NCBI GenBank assembly: GCA_017643585.1
Contig: JAEPND010000001.1
Span: 443,834-507,833 of the forward strand
DNA: 64,000 bases
From: Maricaulis sp.
GTDB taxonomy: Bacteria; Pseudomonadota; Alphaproteobacteria; Caulobacterales; Maricaulaceae
Direction of reading: 5' to 3'
Below the pieces are notes generated by a model that was not told the DNA's origin, did no database searches, and saw only the letters and a program-made list of their open reading frames with translations. Shown piece after piece: positions 44,226-52,296 of this stretch; position 1 is the first letter of the stretch, and every line of letters starts with the position of its first letter. The translations under genes and the position numbers were made by a program.

Positions 44226-45696
44226 GCACGTGATCCAGATGTTCATGAGGCGTGGCGTGCCTGGCCAGCAGGTTTTGGCACGCCCCCTCGATTTCCGGGA
44301 AGTTGAAGCGGAAACCAGCCGCTTGCAAGGCGTCGGGTCGAACGCGTTGGCTGGCCAGGAAGAGATCCGCCATTTCACCCAGAACGGTTTTCAGCAGGAT
44401 TGCGGGAATGGGCAAGAGCAGTCCGGTGCCGGCGATAGAGCGCATCACCTGGCGGTGACGGACCTGCGTCGGTGCCACAACATTGACAGGTCCATTCATC
44501 CGCGGCTGATCCAGCGCAAATTCTATGGCTCGCAGAGCATCAAGTTTGTGCACCCAGCTCATCCACTGTCGCCCGCAGCCGAATTGCGGCGTTACACCAA
44601 ATCTGCGGCCAAGGGCGAGTTTGGGGAAGGCGCTGCCATCGCGACCAAAGATCAGCCCGAAGCGCAGGCAACACACGCGAACGCCCGCTGCGGCGGCCCG
44701 GTTGGCCTCGTTTTCCCAGACCCGGCAGAGATCTGCGGTGAACTCGCCCAAGGGCCGGCTGGCATGTTCCGGTAACGCCGTTTCACCGCGATTGCCATAG
44801 GCGCCGACGGCGGACGCATTGACCAGAACTTGCGGCTTGTTGTGCAGGCGATGAACGAGCGCGATAACAGCGGCGGTCGGTGTCAGGCGGCTATCCAGCA
44901 ATACTTGTTTGCGGCCGTCCCACCAGGGCATGTCGGCGACGTTGGCGCCAGCCAGGTTGATGATGGCATCAATTTGCGTTTCCGCCGCAAGGCGTTGCAG
45001 ATCATCGACGACGCTTACATTCTTTCCGAACATGGCGGCCGCCTTGAGTGTGTCGCGGCTGAGTATGATCAGGTGGTCGCCACGCAGCTGCAGGCGGTGA
45101 ACCAAGTCCTGACCCAGAAACCCTGTGGCGCCCGTGACAAGAACGGTTCTGCCGCTGGCCACGACAGGCCCTGTCGCGATGCGACCGCGCGCGCGACGAT
45201 TGAGCGTGACCCAGGCCAAGGCATCGCGTATGCCCCAGATCAGCACGCCAGTGCCGGCGAGGCTGAAGAACAGGCTCCACAGTCCGCGATCAACCGGTGT
45301 CAGTGCGCCGGGCAATTGTGCCCACCCCCAGAGGATCGGGATCAGAAGTGCCAGGAATACTCCGTAATTGATGGCCAGGACCGTATGAAGAATGCGTTCC
45401 AGTGGCGGGAGTTTGCGCGTGCGATCTTCTTCCAGGAAATCGGCGAGCGTGATCAGGATTTCGCTCACCAGTACAATACCGAGGGCGATAGCCCAGGGGC
45501 CGTGCGGCTCGATCCAGCCGAAGATCAGGAATACGATGGCATAGATCAGTTCCCGGGCGGCGTGCAGACCGATTTCGGTTCGCGCAGAAACGCGCCCGGG
45601 TAAGCCTTCTGACAACTCGTGATGCCAGAGGTTATCGAACCCTCCGAGCAGAATCTGAACGGTCAGAATCACGAAGACGATGTCCAGAGCAGGCAT
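44206..45696 (-). CDS. Membrane-anchored TIGR01777-family epimerase
   Basis: 496 residues. Residues 1-185 carry about five hydrophobic helices, an unusual addition. The rest is an extended short-chain dehydrogenase of the TIGR01777 sugar-nucleotide epimerase type: VLVTGATGFLGQDLV for NAD binding, IINLAGANVAD, VNASAVGAYGNRGE and LRFGLIFGRDG. The ribosome site AAGGAGGG is five bases before ATG 45696. The upstream gene stops one base before this start, so the two are translationally coupled. Substrate unknown; the membrane domain suggests a lipid-linked one. Confidence 0.9.
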   Translation of the reverse strand: MPALDIVFVILTVQILLGGFDNLWHHELSEGLPGRVSARTEIGLHAARELIYAIVFLIFGWIEPHGPWAIALGIVLVSEILITLADFLEEDRTRKLPPLERILHTVLAINYGVFLALLIPILWGWAQLPGALTPVDRGLWSLFFSLAGTGVLIWGIRDALAWVTLNRRARGRIATGPVVASGRTVLVTGATGFLGQDLVHRLQLRGDHLIILSRDTLKAAAMFGKNVSVVDDLQRLAAETQIDAIINLAGANVADMPWWDGRKQVLLDSRLTPTAAVIALVHRLHNKPQVLVNASAVGAYGNRGETALPEHASRPLGEFTADLCRVWENEANRAAAAGVRVCCLRFGLIFGRDGSAFPKLALGRRFGVTPQFGCGRQWMSWVHKLDALRAIEFALDQPRMNGPVNVVAPTQVRHRQVMRSIAGTGLLLPIPAILLKTVLGEMADLFLASQRVRPDALQAAGFRFNFPEIEGACQNLLARHATPHEHLDHVHDTPSV

Positions 45697-45697
45697 T

Positions 45698-46336
45698 TCA
45701 ACCCTCCTTTGGGTCTGTGCAGACCACCCGTTGGTCAAACACCCGTCCGAACCACGCATGGTCGCTAGTCAGGTGAAATTCAAAGCGGTGATCGTCGAGC
45801 GCGCGGTGAACGACGCGGATATGTCCCGGCGTCAGCCAGTCGGGCAGGCGCAACTGGCGACAGCCAAGGTCCAGGAGAAAGGCGTCACTGGTGAAGACCA
45901 GCGCACCACCCTCCACACTCAAGAAAAGGCGCATCGCAACCAGGCGGGCGCATTCCAGGAGCCGATTGTCAGCGGCGATGCGTTTCGTGGAGCGTACGTG
46001 CTCGACTGTGCCGTCTGTGCGGATGTAATCGCGCATCCACGTCATGCCTGCGCGACCAGGCTTTAGCTGGATCCGCGCCTGAAGGTGGCCGCGGCTGGTG
46101 GGCAGTGGTCGCCCAATCAGGATGCACAGCCAGGCCATCAGGCGGCCGGCTGTGTTGGCGTGTAGCCATGCTTCCCCTTCATAGGTGCGGGGTGTTTCAT
46201 TGGAGAACCGCTTCCGGATGGCCGGGTGCAGAGACTCCCGTTGCTGCGGTGTCAGCAGCGCCAGGGGCGACCGCCCGTGTGTCGCATTTCTGGAATTTCT
46301 GTCTAGACAGAAATCGGGCGCCAAAAAAACACCCAT
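45698..46336 (-). CDS. DUF4166-like protein, proximal copy
   Basis: 212 residues. Segments AGRLMAWLCILIGRPLP, TWMRDYI, LLECARLVAMRLFLSVEG, LRLPDWLTPGH and HRFEFHLTS line up in the same order as the motifs of the DUF4166 protein at 43695, so I read them as paralogues. The ribosome site AGGAGG is about five bases before ATG 46336, which overlaps the end of the regulator gene by a TGATATG junction. An operator-like palindrome lies inside codons 8-14. No signal peptide. Confidence 0.7.
   Translation of the reverse strand: MGVFLAPDFCLDRNSRNATHGRSPLALLTPQQRESLHPAIRKRFSNETPRTYEGEAWLHANTAGRLMAWLCILIGRPLPTSRGHLQARIQLKPGRAGMTWMRDYIRTDGTVEHVRSTKRIAADNRLLECARLVAMRLFLSVEGGALVFTSDAFLLDLGCRQLRLPDWLTPGHIRVVHRALDDHRFEFHLTSDHAWFGRVFDQRVVCTDPKEG
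46296..46313. promoter_or_regulatory. Operator-like palindrome, internal copy
   Basis: TTTCTGT-CTAG-ACAGAAA, perfect seven-base arms with a fully palindromic centre, lies within the first codons of the proximal DUF4166-like gene. It matches the site at 46877-46894 in both arms. Confidence 0.65.
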
Positions 46337-46337
46337 A

Positions 46338-46862
46338 TCACCCTCCTACAAACTTTGCGATGCGGGTTCCGAGCTTCATCAGCTTGATCAGGGTTCCCTG
46401 GGGAACGTCACGCATCTGGCCGTACCAATCGGTCAGATTGGTGACGAAGTCCTCCATGCGCTTGAGGCGTTCCGCGGCCACTTTCGGGGTTTCGGGGTCC
46501 TGTTCCGCATAGGCTGCGCACTCCTGAAGAATGGCGATTGTTGGATCGATTTCCCGCTTCTTGCGCGCGTCTGCGATGGCCATCAGCATGTCCCAGGGCT
46601 CGTGCGTCGCCACGAAATGATCACGGCGATCGCCGAGTTTGTGCTCGAGCGAAACCAGTCCAAAGGCTTGCAGTTCCTTCAGCGAGTTGGAGACGTTGGA
46701 CCGTGCAATTTGCAGAATGTCCGTGATCTCTTCGGCGTGCAGCGGTTCGTCGGCCAGATAAAGCAGGGCATGGATCTGAGCGATGGACCTGTTCACACCC
46801 CATCGCGCGCCCATCTCACCCCAGTGGACGACGAATTTTTGCATGGGCGCCGAGAGTTTCAT
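46338..46862 (-). CDS. GbsR/MarR-type transcriptional regulator
   Basis: 174 residues with an extended winged helix: VVHWGEMGARWGVNRSIAQI, then HAEEITDILQIARSNVSNSLK (helix-turn-helix) and the wing KLGDRRDHFV, typical of the GbsR subgroup. In Bacillus GbsR represses choline uptake; here the targets are more likely the three genes that follow, since their junctions overlap and two matching palindromes flank this gene. ATG 46862 is preferred over GTG 46898 because the palindrome at 46877 lies between them. Confidence 0.88.
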   Translation of the reverse strand: MKLSAPMQKFVVHWGEMGARWGVNRSIAQIHALLYLADEPLHAEEITDILQIARSNVSNSLKELQAFGLVSLEHKLGDRRDHFVATHEPWDMLMAIADARKKREIDPTIAILQECAAYAEQDPETPKVAAERLKRMEDFVTNLTDWYGQMRDVPQGTLIKLMKLGTRIAKFVGG

Positions 46863-46876
46863 TGTTTTGTCCGCTA

Positions 46877-46894
46877 TTTCTGTACAGACAGAAA
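46877..46894. promoter_or_regulatory. Operator-like palindrome at the GbsR-type promoter
   Basis: TTTCTGT-ACAG-ACAGAAA with seven-base arms lies 15 bases before the regulator start. A second copy is at 46296-46313. The position suits autorepression. Confidence 0.65.
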
Positions 46895-47043
46895 ACACCG
46901 GTATTTGATTGTGCGCAAGCGCCGGATTGTCGCATCTTCAGGCGGGCAGGGCGTCGTGAATAGTTTAAAATTGGCTTTTGAGGCACAAGTTTAGCCAAAA
47001 TGGCCTGGTCGATTCTTGCGAGACTGCGGAAAGGCAGGTGCGC

Positions 47044-49140
47044 ATGGCGTTGCAGTCCTCGGGTGACGGAGTGAGTGAAGCCGAAATCGCGCGTCGGTAT
47101 ATCCGCGAGCTGTCCGAGCGTCTGATTGCCGTTCCCGATGACCAAGTGCTCGATGCGGCCGTCAAGGCGATCAGCGAGATCTGTGGCGCCTCGCTTGTGC
47201 TTGTAAGCCGGGTCTTCGATACGCGTCAGCCGGTCTTTGCCTATGCCATTCATGACCGCATTGGCGGTGCTACCGCCTATCAATACCCGCTGCGCGGAAC
47301 GCCGTGTGAGCAGGTCTTCAAAAATCGCCAGCCTTTCATCCGCACGACGGGTATCCAGGATGATTTCCCCGAGGATGCCGACCTGGAGGCCATGTCCCTG
47401 ACCGCTTATGCCGGCATTCCTCTTGAGGATGCCGATAAATACTGCATGGGGCTGACAGCGGTACTCTGGCAGGAGGAACCGCAGCACCCCTATGCGACGG
47501 TAGAAATGCTCAAGGCCATCGAGCCGCGTCTCGTTGCGGGCGTTCAGCGCCTTGATGAGGAGAAGCGCAAGGCGCACGAGTTGGAGCTTCGCCTCGATGA
47601 ATATGTCTCCCGGATGGATGTCGCGCTCGCATTCTCCGAAATTGGTGTCTGGGACTACAATATCGATACCGGTGAGCTGGTTTGGGACGAGCGGATGTAT
47701 GCGCTCTACGGGCGCAGCAGATCGGATGCCGCGCTGGCCTATGAAGCCTGGTTATCGACCCTTCATCCGGACGACAGGGTCGGCGCTGAAGCTGCGGTAT
47801 CGGAAGCCATCGGCCGGAAGTCACGCTTTGACACGCAATTTCGCATTATCCTGCCCGATGGCGCGATGCGGTGGATCCGCGCGGCGGGTCGCGTCGTTGA
47901 GATTTCCACCGGTCAAACCAAGATGATCGGGTGCAACTGGGATGTGACCCGTGATGTAGAGATGCAGACCCTGCTGGCCGCACAAAAAGACGCGGCAGAG
48001 GCTGCAAATGAGGCGAAGTCCCAATTCCTGGCCAATATGAGCCATGAAATTCGCACCCCGTTGAATGGCATTCTCGGCATGGCCCAACTGCTCCGGCGCA
48101 CGCAGCTGGATGAACGTCAGGATTATTTCACCAAAACGATCATTTCGTCAGGCGATATTCTGTTGGCGCTGGTCAATGATGTGCTCGATCTCGCACGCAT
48201 CGAATCCGGAGCACTGACGCTGGACCGTGAGGTGTTCAGCCTGAGCGAAATCATCCAGTCAGTCTGTAACACGCTGGCCGCGCCGGCTCGGGCGAAAGGC
48301 CTACAATTGATTGCCGAGGCAGATCTGGCTGAGGGTGACTATCGCTGGGGGGACGCCAAGCGGTTGCGCCAGGTTCTGCTGAACCTGATGGGCAATGCCG
48401 TCAAGTTCACGGACGTTGGCGAGGTCGTTTTGAGGGTCGAGCGACTTGAGGACGCGGTCATCCGTGTGGAGGTCGTCGACACAGGTCCCGGTATTGCTCA
48501 GGATCGCCAGGCTGGCCTGTTTGACCGCTTCACCCAGCTGGATTCCTCGAACACCCGTGTTCATGGTGGCGCCGGCCTGGGCCTGGCGATCTGTCGTGAA
48601 CTGGTCACGCTGGCAGGCGGGTTTATCGGTGTGAAAAGCGCCCAGGGCGAAGGGGCGACATTCTGGATTGAGCTGGAATTGCCGCTTGCGAGCGCCCCCA
48701 ATGCCGCAGACGACGGCGCGACCGGAGCCAGCACATCGCACGCTGCCACACATCTGAACGGGTCGAAGATCCTGATTGCCGAGGATGTGGCGCATAATCG
48801 GGACGTTCTTGTCGAAGCGCTCAAGGAACACGGATGCGACCTGGTGGCGGCTGCGGACGGGCGAGAAACCTTGGCACGATGGCGGGAGGGAGATTTCGAT
48901 GCCCTGCTTGTGGACCTGCACATGCCGCGCCTGTCCGGGGATGACGTCATCCGCCAGGTTCGGGCGCAAACGGGCAGTGGCGAGCGAGTGCCGATTTTCG
49001 CGGTGACGGCTGATGCATCGCTGGCCACCCGCGATGAATTGTTGCAACTTGGCGCGGATGAGTATTTCACCAAGCCAGTGGATCTCGACTTGTTGATCGA
49101 CCGGCTCAAACTGCACCTGCAATCCTCCACGCGAGTTTGA
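47044..49140 (+). CDS. GAF-PAS hybrid histidine kinase
   Basis: 698 residues, soluble. Order: GAF domain (about 20-165), PAS with PAC (about 190-305), HisKA with His334 in [12 protein letters not shown], HATPase ([24 protein letters not shown]) and a C-terminal receiver ([13 protein letters not shown], phosphoacceptor in [15 protein letters not shown]). No membrane helix, so it senses a cytoplasmic signal. ATG 47044 follows an AGGCAGG site. A single-domain receiver gene starts five bases after its stop. Confidence 0.95.
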   Translation: MALQSSGDGVSEAEIARRYIRELSERLIAVPDDQVLDAAVKAISEICGASLVLVSRVFDTRQPVFAYAIHDRIGGATAYQYPLRGTPCEQVFKNRQPFIRTTGIQDDFPEDADLEAMSLTAYAGIPLEDADKYCMGLTAVLWQEEPQHPYATVEMLKAIEPRLVAGVQRLDEEKRKAHELELRLDEYVSRMDVALAFSEIGVWDYNIDTGELVWDERMYALYGRSRSDAALAYEAWLSTLHPDDRVGAEAAVSEAIGRKSRFDTQFRIILPDGAMRWIRAAGRVVEISTGQTKMIGCNWDVTRDVEMQTLLAAQKDAAEAANEAKSQFLANMSHEIRTPLNGILGMAQLLRRTQLDERQDYFTKTIISSGDILLALVNDVLDLARIESGALTLDREVFSLSEIIQSVCNTLAAPARAKGLQLIAEADLAEGDYRWGDAKRLRQVLLNLMGNAVKFTDVGEVVLRVERLEDAVIRVEVVDTGPGIAQDRQAGLFDRFTQLDSSNTRVHGGAGLGLAICRELVTLAGGFIGVKSAQGEGATFWIELELPLASAPNAADDGATGASTSHAATHLNGSKILIAEDVAHNRDVLVEALKEHGCDLVAAADGRETLARWREGDFDALLVDLHMPRLSGDDVIRQVRAQTGSGERVPIFAVTADASLATRDELLQLGADEYFTKPVDLDLLIDRLKLHLQSSTRV

Positions 49141-49144
49141 CCCT

Positions 49145-49528
49145 TTGAGCCCGATTTCTGTTGCTGTTGTAGACGATGACCCGGTCGAACTGGTCCTGCT
49201 GACGGAGATCGCGGCAGAGGTTTCTCCCGAGACGGTCCTGACCGGTTTCAGCTCGGTTGAGGCTTTCGTTCAGGAACAGGTCCAGCAATTCGCCCTGGTC
49301 CTGCTCGATCGTCGGATCCCGCCGTACCGGGACTATTCGGAAACCCTGCCTATGCTGGCTGACGCCGGCTACGACAAGCGGGTCGCCCTGATGACCGCGC
49401 ATGATCCGGGGCTGGAAATCGGTGATTACCCGTTCTCGATCACGGGGCCTGTCGACAAGCTCGACCTGCTCAAGCCGGACGTCCTGAAGGCTGTGCTCAC
49501 TGCGTCGCCGCTCCCACGCCGTTGGTGA
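49145..49528 (+). CDS. Single-domain response regulator
   Basis: 127 residues with a receiver only: Asp10-12, phosphoacceptor Asp55 (LVLLDRRIPP), Thr84 and Lys105. There is no output domain, so it probably relays phosphate from the adjacent hybrid kinase. It starts at TTG 49145, five bases after the kinase stop. Its last 32 bases overlap the end of oxyR on the opposite strand. Confidence 0.85.
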   Translation: MSPISVAVVDDDPVELVLLTEIAAEVSPETVLTGFSSVEAFVQEQVQQFALVLLDRRIPPYRDYSETLPMLADAGYDKRVALMTAHDPGLEIGDYPFSITGPVDKLDLLKPDVLKAVLTASPLPRRW

Positions 49529-50414
49529 GCTCGGACTTGATCGCATCCGCGATCTTGATGGCTTCATCCGCGCGGGCGCTGCCGCGACGCCAGGCAATGC
49601 CGATCTCGCGGCCGGCGACGGGCGGGTCGAAGGACTGCACATTCAACCCCATGCGTTCGACCAGGCCTGCATCCACCGCCATTTTTGGCAACAGGGTCGC
49701 GCCCATGCCCGAGCGCACCATCTGGACGAGCGTGTGAAGGCTGGTGGCCGCGAAGTCACTGCGGGCTTCACCAGCGCTGCAAGCGGCCAGCGCATGGTCG
49801 CGCAGACAATGACCATCCTCCAGCAGCAACAGGGGCTCGCCTTTCAGATCGCTGGCTTTCAGCTTGTCCTTGCGGGCAAGTGGGTGGTGCTGGTCGCTGG
49901 CGAACAGGAACTCGTCTGACGCGATCGCGTGGGAATCGATGCCGGGCGCCTCGAAGGGCAAGGCAACCAGGGCAGCGTCCAGCCGTCGCTCGCGCAGGCC
50001 TTCATAAAGCCGGGAAGTCAGGTCCTCACGCAGAAACAGTTCAAGGTTTGGATAGGCTGCCCGTAGCGCCGGCAAAACGCGCGGCAGCAGGAAGGGCGCG
50101 ATGGTCGGGATGACGCCCAGCTTGAAACTTCCGGTCAGGGGTTCGCCGGCCGCCTGGGCCGCCGTTACAAGGTCCTCGGCCTCGGTCATGACGATGCGTG
50201 CGCGCTCGAGAACGGCCGTTCCGGCGGGAGTCAGGACGGCGCCCCGTGCTCCGCGTTCTACCAGGACAGTACCCAGTATGCTCTCCAACTCCTTCACCGC
50301 CGCACTCAGCGTGGGTTGGGTGACGTGGCTGGCTTCGGCGGCGCGCGAAAAGCTTCCATGCTCCGCGAGAGCGATCAGAAACTGGAGTTGGCGCAGGGTG
50401 GGGAGAATCGTCAT
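49497..50414 (-). CDS. oxyR: LysR-type peroxide sensor OxyR
   Basis: 305 residues. N-terminal LysR helix-turn-helix (GSFSRAAEASHVTQPTLSAA) and a ligand domain with the redox pair Cys203 and Cys212 in EDGHCLRDHALAAC, the same nine-residue spacing as Cys199/Cys208 of E. coli OxyR. The conserved Cys pair supports activation by hydrogen peroxide. ATG 50414 is chosen; an upstream in-frame start would cover the OxyR site. It is divergent from ahpC. Confidence 0.96.
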   Translation of the reverse strand: MTILPTLRQLQFLIALAEHGSFSRAAEASHVTQPTLSAAVKELESILGTVLVERGARGAVLTPAGTAVLERARIVMTEAEDLVTAAQAAGEPLTGSFKLGVIPTIAPFLLPRVLPALRAAYPNLELFLREDLTSRLYEGLRERRLDAALVALPFEAPGIDSHAIASDEFLFASDQHHPLARKDKLKASDLKGEPLLLLEDGHCLRDHALAACSAGEARSDFAATSLHTLVQMVRSGMGATLLPKMAVDAGLVERMGLNVQSFDPPVAGREIGIAWRRGSARADEAIKIADAIKSELTNGVGAATQ

Positions 50415-50417
50415 GCC

Positions 50418-50454
50418 ATAGATATTCCCTATGACAATCCAAAAAACAATCCAT
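50418..50454. promoter_or_regulatory. OxyR half-site in the oxyR-ahpC gap
   Basis: ATAG-N7-CTAT at 50418-50432 exactly matches half of the OxyR consensus (ATAG-N7-CTAT repeated with N7 between). The second half at 50440-50454 is degenerate (CAAA-N7-CCAT). The site lies just before the oxyR start and about 90 bases ahead of ahpC. Confidence 0.65.
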
Positions 50455-50539
50455 TGGATTTGTATTCGATGCACTGGCATAAGGCCGCCATCAAACAGAA
50501 ATGAACCGCATCTGGTTCACTGAATTGCTGGAGAGAAGC

Positions 50540-51085
50540 ATGCTGGGTATTGGCGAAAAACTGCCGGATTTTGAGATTGTTGGCGTAAAGCCGGGCTTCA
50601 ACGCTCACGAGGAAAACGGTGAGTCTGCGTTCGAGCCGATCACGCAGGAAAGCTTTGAGGGCAAGTGGAAGGTCATCTTCTTCTACCCGAAGGACTTCAC
50701 CTTCGTTTGCCCGACCGAGATCGTTGCTTTCGCAAATCTGGAAGGCGAGTTTGCCGACCGCGACACGGTTGTCATGGGCGGTTCCTCCGACAATGAATTC
50801 TGTAAGCTGGCCTGGCGCCGCGAGCACCCGGACCTGAACAAGCTGGGTATGTGGCAGTTCGCTGACACGACCGGCTCCCTGATCGACGCTCTGGGCGTAC
50901 GCTCCGAAGAGGGTGTGGCTTACCGTGCAACCTTCATTGTCGACCCGCACAATGTCATCCAGCACGTTTACGTCACCAACCTGAATGTTGGCCGCAACCC
51001 GGAAGACACGCTGCGCGTCCTCGACGCCCTGCAGACCGACGAGCTTTGCCCGTGTAACCGCCCGATGGGTGGTGAGACGCTCTAA
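50540..51085 (+). CDS. ahpC: Alkyl hydroperoxide reductase, peroxiredoxin subunit
   Basis: 181 residues. The peroxidatic Cys57 is in FTFVCPTE; a C-terminal pair Cys170 and Cys172 (ELCPCNRP) contains the resolving Cys. The text is of the AhpC type that works with AhpD in actinobacteria and alphaproteobacteria and not with AhpF. ATG 50540 follows GGAGAG. It lies divergent to oxyR and upstream of ahpD, so the three form a peroxide defence unit. Confidence 0.97.
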   Translation: MLGIGEKLPDFEIVGVKPGFNAHEENGESAFEPITQESFEGKWKVIFFYPKDFTFVCPTEIVAFANLEGEFADRDTVVMGGSSDNEFCKLAWRREHPDLNKLGMWQFADTTGSLIDALGVRSEEGVAYRATFIVDPHNVIQHVYVTNLNVGRNPEDTLRVLDALQTDELCPCNRPMGGETL

Positions 51086-51223
51086 GGTGTCCCTGGCCCG
51101 ATCCAGTCCGCATGCTGGATCGGGACGTGCCCCGGGCCTGGCCTCCACCCCCCAGCGAGGTCGGCCCGGGGTTTGATTTCCCGTATTATTGAAACTGATA
51201 CGCATTCCGAACAGGAGAGAGAA

Positions 51224-51748
51224 ATGGCGATTGATGAACTGAAAAACGCGCTGCCGGACTACGCCAAGGATCTCAAGCTGAACCTGTCTTCTCTGGCCCG
51301 CGAGACCGTGCTTGATGACGAGCAGAAATGGGGATCCTTCCTCGCCTCTGCCCATGCCATCGGTGAGCCCCAGACCCTCAAGGCCATCTCGGCCGAGGCT
51401 GAAGCTGTGCTGAGCCCGGAGGCGCTGACCGCCGCCAAGGCCGCCGCAGCCATCATGGGCATGAACAATGTCTACTACCGCTTTGTCCACCTGGCTTCGA
51501 ACAAGGATTACGGCACGCTCCCGGCCAAGCTCCGCATGAATGTGATCGGCGCACCGGGGGTCGAGAAGACCAGCTTCGAGCTCTGGTCCATGGCCGTGTC
51601 CGCGGTCAATGGCTGTGGCATGTGCATGGATGCGCACGAGGCCGAGCTGCGCAAGCACGGACTGACCACGATTCAGATCCAGGCCTCTGTCCGGATCGGT
51701 GCGGTCGTCAATGCGGTTGCCAGCGTTCTGCGTGCCGAAAGCGTGTGA
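51224..51748 (+). CDS. ahpD: Alkyl hydroperoxidase AhpD
   Basis: 174 residues with the AhpD active site: Glu119, Cys131, Cys134 ([11 protein letters not shown]) and His138, close to Mycobacterium AhpD Glu118, Cys130, Cys133 and His137. It reduces AhpC, linking it to lipoyl-bearing enzymes. ATG 51224 follows AGGAGAG. It lies 138 bases after ahpC; the gap has no terminator that I can see. Confidence 0.97.
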   Translation: MAIDELKNALPDYAKDLKLNLSSLARETVLDDEQKWGSFLASAHAIGEPQTLKAISAEAEAVLSPEALTAAKAAAAIMGMNNVYYRFVHLASNKDYGTLPAKLRMNVIGAPGVEKTSFELWSMAVSAVNGCGMCMDAHEAELRKHGLTTIQIQASVRIGAVVNAVASVLRAESV

Positions 51749-51788
51749 TCCGACGCCCCTGGATGAACACGATCAGTGACTATGAATG

Positions 51789-51817
51789 ATGGCGAGGCCT
51801 CGCGGTCTCGCCATTTT
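51789..51817 (+). terminator. Intrinsic terminator of ahpCD
   Basis: ATGGCGAGGCC-TCGC-GGTCTCGCCAT forms an 11-pair stem with one G-T pair and is followed by TTT, 41 bases past the ahpD stop. Confidence 0.85.
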
Positions 51818-51885
51818 CGTATTCACGCGCGCCTGTGGATAATTTTTTTCGCGTAACTCGATGTTATTTCGCGAAAATTGGAAAC

Positions 51886-51913
51886 TTGTGCATATAATAA
51901 TATTCCGTATAAT
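51886..51913 (+). promoter_or_regulatory. Sigma-70-like promoter
   Basis: TTGTGC and a perfect TATAAT are separated by 16 bases in an AT-rich stretch. The predicted start of transcription falls on or next to the ATG at 51920. Confidence 0.55.
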
Positions 51914-51919
51914 GATCGA

Positions 51920-52225
51920 ATGTCGATGATAGACAGGACATTCGATCCCTGGCCCAAGCGTGCGCACCGCCAAGGGCGGCCTGCAAGCGGGTCCCAGACA
52001 TGGTTCGGGCAGGAAACCGGCTGGTCAGCCCAGCATTACTGCGACCTCAGCTGGGTTGCCGTATTGCTGCCGGTCGGCGTAGGCGCGGTCCTGATTGGTC
52101 TTGCGGCCCTGGTATCCGCGCCAGAGCTGGCGTCTGTCCTCGGCCTCGCCGCAGCCGGCTTCCTCATTTTCGGCCTGCGCCGCACCGTCATGCGCCTGAT
52201 TGCAACCCTGCGCCGCGCCGATTGA
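51920..52225 (+). CDS. Small membrane protein
   Basis: 101 residues. A hydrophilic N-terminus (DPWPKRAHRQGRP) precedes two close hydrophobic helices (about 44-63 and 68-86) and a basic end (RTVMRLIATLRRAD). No family recognised. A strong promoter-like pair lies just ahead, so the start is either ATG 51920, possibly leaderless, or ATG 51926; the longer frame from 51878 would contain the promoter. Confidence 0.65.
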   Translation: MSMIDRTFDPWPKRAHRQGRPASGSQTWFGQETGWSAQHYCDLSWVAVLLPVGVGAVLIGLAALVSAPELASVLGLAAAGFLIFGLRRTVMRLIATLRRAD

Positions 52226-52296
52226 CGTAGACCCTCCACACTTTAGTGTGCCCCCAGCAATTTCATTCGAAGGGTGTGCCCCTTCGGGAAGGGGAG

